Shown one piece after another: positions 7,779 through 13,058 of a stretch of DNA of 17,261 bases. The position numbers and the translations under genes are program-made. This DNA comes from Methanoculleus sp. UBA77. GTDB taxonomy: Archaea; Halobacteriota; Methanomicrobia; Methanomicrobiales; Methanoculleaceae. Position 1 is the stretch's first letter. The number at the start of each line of letters is the position of its first letter. Under the pieces are notes generated by a model. It was not told the origin of the DNA. It saw only the letters and a list, made by a program, of their open reading frames with translations, and ran no database searches. The stretch lies in NCBI GenBank assembly GCA_002499455.1, contig DALN01000174.1:1-17261 (forward strand), given 5' to 3'.

Positions 7779-7826
7779 CCGGATCACACGCGTCCCGCCA
7801 TGGCAGGCGCGGAAGGTGCAATGAAT

Positions 7827-8092
7827 ATGGTGCCCGGTAAGACTCTACCGGGGGAGAGGGAATGTGGATTGAGGTTTGACCGCGAGAAGAACCGGCAGGA
7901 GCGGCTGGCTTTTGTCCGGAGACATGCCCTCCGGGTCAGGGAAGTCCAAAACGAGGTCTGGAGCGCAGAGAGGCCGACCTGATCGACGCGTTCTTTGAGC
8001 ATGCCAAAAACTTCGGCCTTTCCCGGTCCGAGTACCTCCGGATGCACCGGGCCCGGCGGGGCCGTCCCGAACCGGTGCACGGCGGCGGGTAA
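7827..8092 (+). pseudogene. Small MNT-linked protein, broken by one frameshift
   Basis: The first frame gives MVPGKTLPGERECGLRFDRE, continues through RQERLAFVRRHALRVREV and NEVWSAE, then hits a stop at 7980. One frame over, ADLIDAFFEHAKNFGLSRSE and YLRMHRARRG continue to a natural-looking stop at 8090-8092. Adding one base between GAG (7968-7970) and AG (7971) joins them into one protein of about 88 residues, with an insert such as CAG restoring EQADLID. ATG 7827 (or 7821) follows GGAAGGTG. The family is not one I can name. It follows the MNT gene closely, so it may be its partner. A decayed copy of its tail lies at 5364-5447. The break may be a real mutation or a sequencing error. Confidence 0.6.
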
Positions 8093-8231
8093 CTTCAGGC
8101 GGAGCAGTAAAGGCCGGCTGCATGGCGAAGGGAATCTTCTGGATGAGAGTATACGCCTTTGTGACTACCCCGCGGGCACGTCAGCACGTCAATTGATCCG
8201 CCTTCACCCGGCTCTCCCCCGGCCCCCTCAC

Positions 8232-8435
8232 TCATCGAGGGCCCGTTTGCCCATTATGAGACGGAACGTCGAGGTCTAACTCCACGAACTCGGTCCTTGC
8301 CATGATCTCTTTGATATCGTCCGTGAGCCGCTGTTTCTTTACCTTCTCCACCAGCCTCGCGAGTGTCGCGCCCGGGTGCCTGAGATCCCGGTTATAGATC
8401 TCTTCTGAGACGGGGATCTTCTCCGTAGCAGACAT
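8232..8435 (-). CDS. Orphan antitoxin-like small protein (VapB-like)
   Basis: A 67-residue protein beginning MSATEKIPVSEEIYNRDLRH, with a helical middle (GATLARLVEKVKKQRLTDDI) and an acidic hydrophobic end (FVELDLDVPSHNG). This looks like small archaeal antitoxins that pair with PIN-domain toxins, but the match is by general pattern only. ATG 8435 is chosen over a longer in-frame start because a TATA box lies about 30 bases upstream. No toxin follows on the minus strand in 8093-8231, so it is either an orphan or the toxin was deleted. That gap holds only a tandem GCACGTCA pair (about 8175-8190) and no gene. Confidence 0.5.
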   Translation of the reverse strand: MSATEKIPVSEEIYNRDLRHPGATLARLVEKVKKQRLTDDIKEIMARTEFVELDLDVPSHNGQTGPR

Positions 8436-8460
8436 CGAATCCGGATCTCCGCGGATCGTG

Positions 8461-8470
8461 GATATACTTT
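8461..8470 (-). promoter_or_regulatory. TATA box of the orphan antitoxin-like gene
   Basis: The minus strand reads AAAGTATATC, centred about 30 bases upstream of ATG 8435. Confidence 0.45.
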
Positions 8471-8530
8471 CTTTGCCGGGTGGAAGGGGAGCAAGCCGGA
8501 ACAGAAGGGTTACGAGCATGCCGGGACCGG

Positions 8531-8556
8531 GGGGTGGTGATCGTGCGGGTGCTGGG
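8531..8556 (+). repeat. GC-rich dispersed repeat, copy 1
   Basis: GGGGTGGTGATCGTGCGGGT followed by GCTGGG recurs at 13853-13884 with a few changes and a six-base insert. In both places it can be read as GVV(AV)IVRVLG followed within four codons by a stop, so it may be the common C-terminal tail of two lost genes. The surrounding gap (8436-8679) has no gene; an isolated TATA-like GTTATAATAAG occurs near 8591 with no clear reading frame behind it. Confidence 0.4.
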
Positions 8557-8679
8557 CAGAGGGTAAGGGGACGGCGCAGTATTACTGAAAACGTTATAAT
8601 AAGAGGGATTGAAGCGCAAGAGGTAGCATTGTGAGACTGAAGATACGGTTAAATCCGTGGGGTCGACAGGAGTCGTCGC

Positions 8680-8769
8680 TCAACCCGAGATTTTTATCTT
8701 GCTCTTTCTTGCCAGCCCTTCTTCAATCTCCTTCTCCAGCCGCTTAACTTCTTTTTTGCCCCGGATCAT
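8680..8769 (-). pseudogene. Short lysine-rich reading frame, possible C-terminal remnant
   Basis: The minus strand reads MIRGKKEVKRLEKEIEEGLA and then RKSKIKISG before the stop, a clean, strongly charged helix of 29 residues with no ribosome site or promoter that I can see. It may be the end of a lost gene; the reading continues upstream as ASYAN without a recognisable domain. The family is unknown. The AT-rich stretch to its right (8820-8880) has no gene. Confidence 0.25.
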
Positions 8770-8964
8770 ATTCGCATATGAAGCTCGAATGGGAAGGAAG
8801 GCTGCCCCGCAAACCTTTGTCATTGGTATCATTGTGTCTTTTTATTGTATTTAGTTGTATTCGTTGTAATACCGTGTAATCGGTTCTGTCCGGCATTCCG
8901 GGACGGACTCCCATGCTCACATGTCCAGGTGATTTCGGTTTATTGCGCTGCTGTATGGAAGAGA

Positions 8965-8980
8965 TCTGATGGCGATCAGA
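8965..8980 (-). terminator. Hairpin at the end of the membrane-protein gene
   Basis: TCTGAT-GGCG-ATCAGA is a perfect six-base-pair stem overlapping the TGA stop (8976-8978) of the minus-strand gene, followed on that strand by TCTCTTCC. It could protect or terminate the mRNA; position is the only evidence. Confidence 0.3.
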
Positions 8981-9896
8981 ATCCAGTGCCATTCATCAGG
9001 CAGGAGACTACAAATATGCTGACCAACTCGATGATCAGGAGAGCGACCAGAACGATATATGCTGCATTGTAGCGCTCCAGTTGACTATCCAGATCTTTGA
9101 GGAACAGCCACCCCTTGATAACGATCAGCGTCGTGATTACGAATACGGGATATGTGACGAAGACATTGAGACCGGCAACACCATTGCCGAGCGAGTACAA
9201 CAAGCCGGCAGGGATGAGCAGCGCCGATACTACGCCAAAACCCAGGCCAACCCGGATCCAGTTCAGGAGTCTTTTGGGGACGTCGTGCCTGTGGGTAATC
9301 CTCAGTGTCCGCCTGGCATCATCGCCCTTAAATGAAAGGTATGTCCGACTTCCACCACTATGGCCGACAATCTTCCCTTCTTCGACGAGCCTCACTAACT
9401 CGCGCTCATCAATCCCCTCTCCGTTTTGGTCTATCACATCGACCACATCGCTGGAATCAAAATGCTCTGCAGCCTCGATGATGACGTAGGAGTTGACCTC
9501 GTCGACCATCTCAAAGTGGAACACAACGTACTTTGCGTTTTTATAATTAGACTCCTCGTTGCTCTCCGAAGAGAGGGAGTAACTCTGGAAGGTTATTGTT
9601 CGCCGGCAGTGCGGCTGTAACTCCCGTCCTTCCGGGAGGTAGATGTCGATGAGATAACCTGAGTACTCCCCCTGTCCCGCCTCCTGCGCTCTTGCAAACT
9701 CCAGAATCTCCCCGTTTGTATCGGTGATCTTCAGGAAGGGCTTGTACTCACCGAGATCGTATTTGATGATGTTGATGTACTCAAGGCCTTCGTTCGCAAA
9801 TGTGATCTCGCTTATCGCAGTGTACGACGAGAGTGTCTCAAATTTGAAGAGGTAACGGACTCTCTCGATCTTTGTCTTAACGTACTCTTCGGCCAT
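8976..9896 (-). CDS. Membrane protein of unknown function with three C-terminal transmembrane segments
   Basis: I do not recognise this 306-residue protein. The N-terminal about 200 residues are soluble and mostly beta-like, rich in acidic and aromatic residues (for example KYVVFHFEMVDEVNSYVIIE). Three hydrophobic helices follow at about 211-236 (VGLGFGVVSALLIPAGLL), 243-266 (VFVTYPVFVITTLIVIKG) and 278-300 (AYIVLVALLIIELVSIFVV). There is no signal peptide, so the large domain is probably cytoplasmic. ATG 9896 was chosen over a TTG three codons upstream because AGGTTGTG precedes it. The gene is visibly more AT-rich than purM to tfrB, which suggests transfer. It stands alone, with no partner in the same direction within several hundred bases. 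A membrane-anchored sensor or defence effector is possible but not shown. Confidence 0.7.
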   Translation of the reverse strand: MAEEYVKTKIERVRYLFKFETLSSYTAISEITFANEGLEYINIIKYDLGEYKPFLKITDTNGEILEFARAQEAGQGEYSGYLIDIYLPEGRELQPHCRRTITFQSYSLSSESNEESNYKNAKYVVFHFEMVDEVNSYVIIEAAEHFDSSDVVDVIDQNGEGIDERELVRLVEEGKIVGHSGGSRTYLSFKGDDARRTLRITHRHDVPKRLLNWIRVGLGFGVVSALLIPAGLLYSLGNGVAGLNVFVTYPVFVITTLIVIKGWLFLKDLDSQLERYNAAYIVLVALLIIELVSIFVVSCLMNGTGF

Positions 9897-10068
9897 GGAG
9901 CACAACCTGAACGATTCAGACGCTGGTATTCACGAGTACGGAGCAGGCCATCCTGACCCGGGTTCTGCCACGGCCGGTCAATGGATCCCGGGAAGTTGTT
10001 CGTCCGATGCCCGGCTCACGCGGCTTTGGAGGTCAATCGATCCTTTGACAGGCTCAAGAATAAACATT

Positions 10069-10100
10069 CCGGTATAGATAGGACCGAATAATTATACCGG
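10069..10100. repeat. Perfect inverted repeat CCGGTATA/TATACCGG
   Basis: Two eight-base arms (10069-10076 and 10093-10100) flank a 16-base AT-rich spacer containing GAATAATTATA. It lies in the gene-free stretch between the membrane-protein gene and the mazF remnant. It could be an operator over a promoter or a small hairpin. No gene starts at the expected distance. The rest of 9897-10153 shows nothing I can name. Confidence 0.4.
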
Positions 10101-10153
10101 GGAGGATTTCGTCACTCCTGGTGGGTTATCTACCACTATGAGGGCGTGACTGT

Positions 10154-10395
10154 CCGCAGGATGCGATGGCCCGAAGGGCCGGAACTTGAGTACCGAAGAA
10201 CGATGCTCCATCGGGACCGGATCGCGACTACCGGGACGTGCAGCGTTCCGGAGAACGACTGTCCGTAGGGACAGGAGGTCGAGAAGACCGGAGGTCTTCG
10301 AGGAGCGAGCGTAGCGAGCTTGAGCACCGCAGGTGCGAAAACGGAGCATGAGGAGCCGTCAGGCTTCGAGGCAGGAGCGAGAGCACCGAAGGTGC
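10154..10395. repeat. Array of short C(GNA)G-type palindromes
   Basis: Within about 240 bases there are several small palindromes with a GNA loop closed by C-G: TCC-GCA-GGA (about 10153-10161), GGCCC-GAA-GGGCC (10168-10180), CTGTCC(GTAG)GGACAG (10259-10274), GAAGACC-GGA-GGTCTTC (10283-10299), GCACC-GCA-GGTGC (10324-10336) and GCACC-GAA-GGTGC (10383-10395). Also CGTTC-CGGA-GAACG near 10244-10257. Both ends of the array match the ends of the 45-base element at 16288-16332, so the array looks like an expanded form of the same element. C(GNA)G loops are known to make very stable small DNA hairpins. Confidence 0.7.
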
Positions 10396-10664
10396 CCTGA
10401 AGCCGTCGTCAGGTTCTCCGACCATCAGGTCTTTCAAGACCGTTGCAATCTTGTCCAGTCGGATCACCGAATCAACCTTGAGGCCGCTCTTCGAGAAACC
10501 TGCGTGGGAGGGGGTCACCATAACCCCTGCCGGGCCCGCTCCGGCATAGGTCTTTGACGAGATGAAGGCAAGGACAACGTCGCGGTCACCCTCATAGAGG
10601 ACAACAGCTTTGCCGCCGTAAGGTCGGTGAAAGGAAACGGTACCTGAACAATCTTCCCTTTTAT
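10396..10664 (-). pseudogene. mazF: MazF/PemK-type toxin, inactivated (ATA at start, frameshift, lost tail)
   Basis: MazF cuts mRNA at short sequences. On the minus strand the N-terminus reads KGKIVQVPFPFTDLTAAK; after a frame change come AVVLYEGDRDVVLAFISSKT and GLKVDSVIRLDKIATVLKDL, all typical of the family. Three defects are seen. The position expected for the ATG, overlapping the antitoxin stop, reads ATAA instead of ATGA. About 20 codons in, the frame breaks after AAK, where relatives have KxRPAVVL. The C-terminus after MVGEPDDGFR runs into the hairpin array (10154-10395), and the tail AEVNAKFAELFRI seen in the second copy is absent. The antitoxin immediately upstream looks intact. Family assignment is firm; loss of function is a safe inference. 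Confidence 0.75.
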
Positions 10665-10831
10665 CGGTACGCAGCCCTGATATCCCTGAGGGTGTAGAGG
10701 TCGGGCTCCTCGGAGAGAAAAGCAGAGAGCGACTGCTCAGAGAGCTTCATCATCGCCATGCTCTCCCGCTCGTCGAGGAGCAGCTCGATCTTCTGGTTGA
10801 TCTCCCTGACGTCTGCTTCGATGCCGGTCAT
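10661..10831 (-). CDS. Antitoxin partner of MazF
   Basis: A 56-residue protein beginning MTGIEADVREINQKIELLLD and ending SEEPDLYTLRDIRAAYR, with a central helix (ERESMAMMKLSEQSLSAFLS). The first part predicts a dimeric helix and the last 20 residues a toxin-binding tail ('DLYTLxDIRxAYR' is usual just before archaeal mazF genes). ATG 10831 is preceded by GAGGAG; an upstream in-frame GTG (10843) overlaps that ribosome site and is less likely. Its TAA stop overlaps the lost toxin start (ATAA at 10664-10661). The frame is intact although the toxin is dead, which is what one expects if a toxin is lost first. Confidence 0.65.
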   Translation of the reverse strand: MTGIEADVREINQKIELLLDERESMAMMKLSEQSLSAFLSEEPDLYTLRDIRAAYR

Positions 10832-10845
10832 GAGTCTCCTCACAA

Positions 10846-10854
10846 GAATTATAC
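10846..10854 (-). promoter_or_regulatory. TATA-like box of the MazF-partner antitoxin
   Basis: The minus strand reads GTATAATTC about 20 bases ahead of ATG 10831, slightly closer than usual, so the real start of transcription is uncertain. Confidence 0.35.
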
Positions 10855-10948
10855 AGATGATCGGTGGGCTATCCCATCAACCTTTGCGTCCGGGGATGCC
10901 GATACAATCCGCTCGTTTCCAGGTCCATTTTTTCAAGGAGGGGCTAAT

Positions 10949-11050
10949 ATGGTTGAATGCAGACAGGACCTCATCCTGGACCACTTCCGGGACGCCCTCC
11001 CCTCGATCAGGGCCATCCTGCTCTTTGGCTCGCCTGCCATGACCTGTTGA
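10949..11050 (+). pseudogene. Truncated MNT nucleotidyltransferase (N-terminal fragment)
   Basis: ATG 10949, preceded by the strong ribosome site AAGGAGGGG, opens a 33-residue frame: MVECRQDLILDHFRDALPSI then RAILLFGSPAMTC and a stop. Residues 7-28 match the intact MNT gene at 7377-7778 almost perfectly (DQILDHFREVLPSIRAILLF), and the DNA is close to identical over about 70 bases. The GSR of the intact copy is GSP here, and the reading ends before the Asp-x-Asp pair, so it cannot be active. It is a duplicate that kept its translation signal but lost its body. Confidence 0.7.
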
Positions 11051-11068
11051 CTGAAAAGTAGTCTACTC

Positions 11069-11223
11069 ATGAATCAATATCCCTTTGTAGACCGGGAACG
11101 TGAACTACGGTTCCTCACCGATCGATATCGCTGGTTCCGGAACGCTGTATCCTGTACGGAGGGCGGCGCGTGGGAGAGACGACGCTCCTTGCCCGGTTCC
11201 TGCAGGCAGTTCCCGGGCTTTTG
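11069..11223 (+). pseudogene. N-terminal fragment of an archaeal ATPase (DUF234-type)
   Basis: ATG 11069 opens MNQYPFVDRERELRFLTDRY, the usual beginning of archaeal ATPases of the ATPase_2/DUF234 group. After a frame change near 11130 the sequence continues LYGGRRVGETTLLARFLQAV before homology fades near 11223. This is the P-loop (usual LYGRRRVGKTxLL), but the invariant Lys is Glu (GAG for AAG) and one Arg is Gly. The fragment is therefore doubly inactive. A C-terminal half of the same type of protein lies at 13059-13684 on the same strand, so both may come from one gene. Confidence 0.65.
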
Positions 11224-11235
11224 AATGCGACCGGA

Positions 11236-11387
11236 ACGCGACAATCACATTCCGGGTCACGTTCGAGTTCTCTCCGGCAGACGCGCCCCTCCTCAAGGCC
11301 GATCTGCGGTTCTCTCCGGAGTTGCTGCATCAGCCGGACTGCCGGAGACTCGTCCGGGATAGCTCCGCGGATATTCCTGCCGTGTAA
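11236..11387 (+). pseudogene. Possible AbiEii-like nucleotidyltransferase fragment
   Basis: In the frame ending at the TAA of 11385-11387 the sequence reads ITFRVTFEFSPADAPLLKAD, then LRFSPELL and RRLVRDSSADIPAV. The pattern 'strand - K-x-D-L-x-F - short helix - acid - IPAV' recalls the middle of AbiEii-type toxins, which normally continue with a 'YSLEEIxAEK' motif that is missing here. This is a weak match by eye. The rest of 11388-11527 holds no gene and only the leader of hicB. Confidence 0.25.
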
Positions 11388-11527
11388 CGTGTTGGCCCTG
11401 ATTCGGATCGCCGGCCCTGACCGACCGGTGGAGTGCGTGCGAGGAGACAGCCGATCAACGAGGATTGGAGCGCAACAACATTTTTCTTCATCCGCGTTTC
11501 ACTCTCTCTAACCCGGGGGGCTACGCC

Positions 11528-11752
11528 ATGATAGTACGGTTTGAAACAACCTATGAAGACGGGTACTGGTCTGCCAGCGCAGTCGGATACAGTATCTTCA
11601 CTGATGGGGAAACATTCGAGGAACTGCTTAAAAACATCGAAGAGGCCGTACTGTTATACTTCGAAGACGAAGTAGAACCCGGCGAGCAGATCACGATCCA
11701 GACCCAGATAACCCATCAGGTGCATCACGTTGCCACATCTTCCGGTTGTTAG
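11528..11752 (+). CDS. hicB: HicB-type antitoxin
   Basis: A 74-residue protein with the partial RNase-H-like HicB fold: IVRFETTYEDGYWSASAVGY, then SIFTDGETFEELLKNIEEAV followed by LLYFEDE, which is the classic HicB 'DGYWxAxxxGxxTxGxTxEEAxxNxxEAxxLYxE' pattern. It is antitoxin to the following HicA. Here hicB comes first and overlaps hicA by 23 bases. ATG 11528 follows a G run (CCGGGGGGCTACGCC) that can serve as ribosome site; longer in-frame starts upstream lack support. Unlike longer HicB proteins it has no C-terminal DNA-binding domain, so it may not repress its own promoter. The frame is clean. Confidence 0.9.
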   Translation: MIVRFETTYEDGYWSASAVGYSIFTDGETFEELLKNIEEAVLLYFEDEVEPGEQITIQTQITHQVHHVATSSGC

Positions 11753-11972
11753 CAGCACGGATATCGTCAGGGTTCTCAAAAAGCTCGGATACTCTTTTGT
11801 TCACCAGCGCGGAAGCCACATTAAAATGGTCAAACGGACCGACCAGGGAGATCACATCGTTATCATCCCGTTCCGAACAGAAGAGAGGAAGCGAACACTC
11901 AACAATATCTTAAACGACATCGCAGACCACAACAACATGACCAAACAGGAACTTATCGACCTGTTCCGTTAA
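11730..11972 (+). CDS. hicA: HicA-type mRNA interferase toxin
   Basis: An 80-residue HicA protein with the double-stranded-RNA-binding fold: SSTDIVRVLKKLGYSFVHQR then GSHIKMVK, where the His of GSH is the catalytic residue, followed by the strand HIVIIPFRTEERKRTLNNIL and the helix MTKQELIDLFR. HicA cleaves mRNA and tmRNA in known systems. The start is not clear-cut: TTG at 11730 is the first candidate, preceded by AGGTG about nine bases upstream, inside the end of hicB. The overlap means the two are translated together. Length and key residues are normal, so the pair is likely active. Confidence 0.88.
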   Translation: MPHLPVVSSTDIVRVLKKLGYSFVHQRGSHIKMVKRTDQGDHIVIIPFRTEERKRTLNNILNDIADHNNMTKQELIDLFR

Positions 11973-12291
11973 TCTCCTCTTCCGCTCTCCACTGTACCTT
12001 CACCTGCAAGCCGGACGCCTTACCCTGCGCCGGTATGTTCGTTCGAGTACTGTTGGACCAGCCGGATACCTTCATTGTTCCTCTCCGGGCAGGTAGGAGA
12101 TACAACTACCCGGCCGTTATACCTGCGGGAGGTACGGATTCTGCGGTTACAATGATGTAACATACCCCTGTTTGTGCGGTGCGAGCGCATGTTCCGGGGC
12201 CAACCACCTTTGATGCCCGGCTCACGACGAAGAAGCCGGAACAAAAAGCGTTACACATCACATTTTTCATCGATTCGAACAGAACACTGTT
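11973..12291. other. Gene-free stretch behind hicA
   Basis: No convincing gene on either strand. It contains a small hairpin TACCT-GCGGG-AGGTA (about 12110-12124) and a 15-base string GATGCCCGGCTCACG (about 12211) that also occurs near 10006. The last part before ATG 12292 has T-rich ACATTTTTCAT but no good TATA box. Confidence 0.5.
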
Positions 12292-12513
12292 ATGAGCCCG
12301 TCCCCAACGTGCCCAAACCCTGGTTGCGAAGATATCGACATGGTACGGGCATTCATACACGACACGGACGAGGAGGGGGATGTAGTTGAGGTTCCCATCG
12401 GGTGGTGGTGCCCCTGTTGCGGGTGGCTGGTCAACGACATTACTCCGGAGAAGATAATTGCAATCCACGACGCCCTTATCGCACTGCACAACCGATCGGA
12501 AGATCAGGGCTGA
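12292..12513 (+). CDS. Zinc-ribbon and Doc N-terminal part, ended by an in-frame TGA
   Basis: A 73-residue reading frame. The N-terminal half has a zinc ribbon with Cys pairs CPNPGC (residues 7-12) and CPCCGW (40-45). The end, DITPEKIIAIHDALIALHNR, resembles the first helix of Doc/Fic death-on-curing toxins ('eIlaIHdxLIexxG'). The stop TGA (12511-12513) is in the same frame as the Doc core that follows, and there is no start ATG between them. I therefore think this and 12550-12852 were one zinc-ribbon-Doc protein of about 186 residues. As it stands the zinc ribbon could still be made alone. The call of a split gene is inference from frame and domain order. Confidence 0.6.
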   Translation: MSPSPTCPNPGCEDIDMVRAFIHDTDEEGDVVEVPIGWWCPCCGWLVNDITPEKIIAIHDALIALHNRSEDQG

Positions 12514-12549
12514 GAAGGCATAAAGACGCCGGGCGAGATTGAAGCCTGG

Positions 12550-12852
12550 GTGGATTTCTGGAACGACTTCTGGGTTTATCGCGAAAACATCTATGAAAAG
12601 GCCGCGTGGTTCCTCGAGAAGATCACTAACGGGCATGCCTTCTGGCAGGGCAACAAAAGAACAGCCTATACCGTCACCGATGTTCTCATACTACGCGCAA
12701 ACGGATTTGCCTTTGATGTTGAGGGCGATGAAGCCGATCGGTTTATAGTAACCCTTGCGAGTCTGGATGACGAGGGCAATGCCACATATACTCTGGAAGA
12801 GGTCGAAGAATGGATACGCACCAATACAAAGAGATTGGACGACCTTTTTTAG
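12550..12852 (+). CDS. Doc/Fic-type toxin core, likely the second part of a split gene
   Basis: The product has the Fic-family active-site string HAFWQGNKRTAYT (family HxFx[D/E]GNKR), followed by TVTDVLILRANGFAFDVEGD and an acidic C-terminus ending RLDDLF. Doc phosphorylates EF-Tu and Fic proteins add AMP, so the target could be a translation factor. The acid of the motif is Gln here, which may lower activity. The annotated start GTG 12550 lies inside a helix; the same frame is open back to the TGA at 12511-12513, reading IKTPGEIEAWVDFWNDFWVY, which belongs to the fold, but contains no ATG. So this part probably lacks its own start and depends on the upstream frame. The stop overlaps the end of the minus-strand gene at 12849 by four bases. 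Confidence 0.6.
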   Translation: MDFWNDFWVYRENIYEKAAWFLEKITNGHAFWQGNKRTAYTVTDVLILRANGFAFDVEGDEADRFIVTLASLDDEGNATYTLEEVEEWIRTNTKRLDDLF

Positions 12853-12998
12853 TGCCGGCCAAGGAGGTCCAGTGCCTTCTCGTTCTTCTTGATAGAGGCT
12901 TCCAGGGACCGTCTTTCCACGGCGGTCAATCCCATGCAGGCGGATCCTTTCATCCGGGCACTCCGATGCCGGTTATTCGTGGCATGACTGGTTACCAT
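12849..12998 (-). CDS. 49-residue protein with a strong ribosome site
   Basis: ATG 12998 is preceded, after seven bases, by the perfect ribosome site GGAGGTG (13006-13012), the best in the region. The protein begins MVTSHATNNRHRSARMKGSA and ends RRSLEASIKKNEKALDLLGR plus His. It is small and basic with one predicted helix in the second half. I do not recognise a family; the position against the Doc gene makes an antitoxin or regulator possible. Its stop TAA (12851-12849) overlaps the stop of the convergent Doc frame by three bases. The frame is clean and the translation signals are good, so it is likely a real gene. Confidence 0.55.
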   Translation of the reverse strand: MVTSHATNNRHRSARMKGSACMGLTAVERRSLEASIKKNEKALDLLGRH

Positions 12999-13005
12999 TG
13001 TATTA

Positions 13006-13036
13006 CACCTCCACGAGAACAACATATAGTATATTG
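13006..13036 (-). promoter_or_regulatory. Promoter and ribosome site of the 49-residue gene
   Basis: On the minus strand CAATATACTATATG (about 13023-13036) is a TATA-like stretch and GGAGGTG (13006-13012) a full ribosome site. Slightly further upstream CTGTCTGACAG (about 13056-13066) is a small inverted repeat that could bind a regulator. Confidence 0.45.
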
Positions 13037-13058
13037 TAGTGTTTCATTAAATTATCTG

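Noticed and set aside
8744..8992. 82-codon minus-strand frame right of the lysine-rich remnant
   Set aside because: Overlaps the end of the membrane-protein gene in another frame, lacks translation signals and has no family pattern.
10228..10521. 97-codon minus-strand frame as an intact gene
   Set aside because: Its first half is the body of the broken mazF and its second half is translated hairpin array, so it is not an independent protein.
12511..12513. TGA as selenocysteine in the Doc gene
   Set aside because: No selenocysteine-type context, no recognisable SECIS hairpin, and Doc proteins have no redox residue here; a nonsense change is simpler.
12106..12636. 176-codon minus-strand frame
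   Set aside because: Lies opposite the zinc-ribbon and Doc coding sequence, which have clear motifs; no family features or ribosome site.
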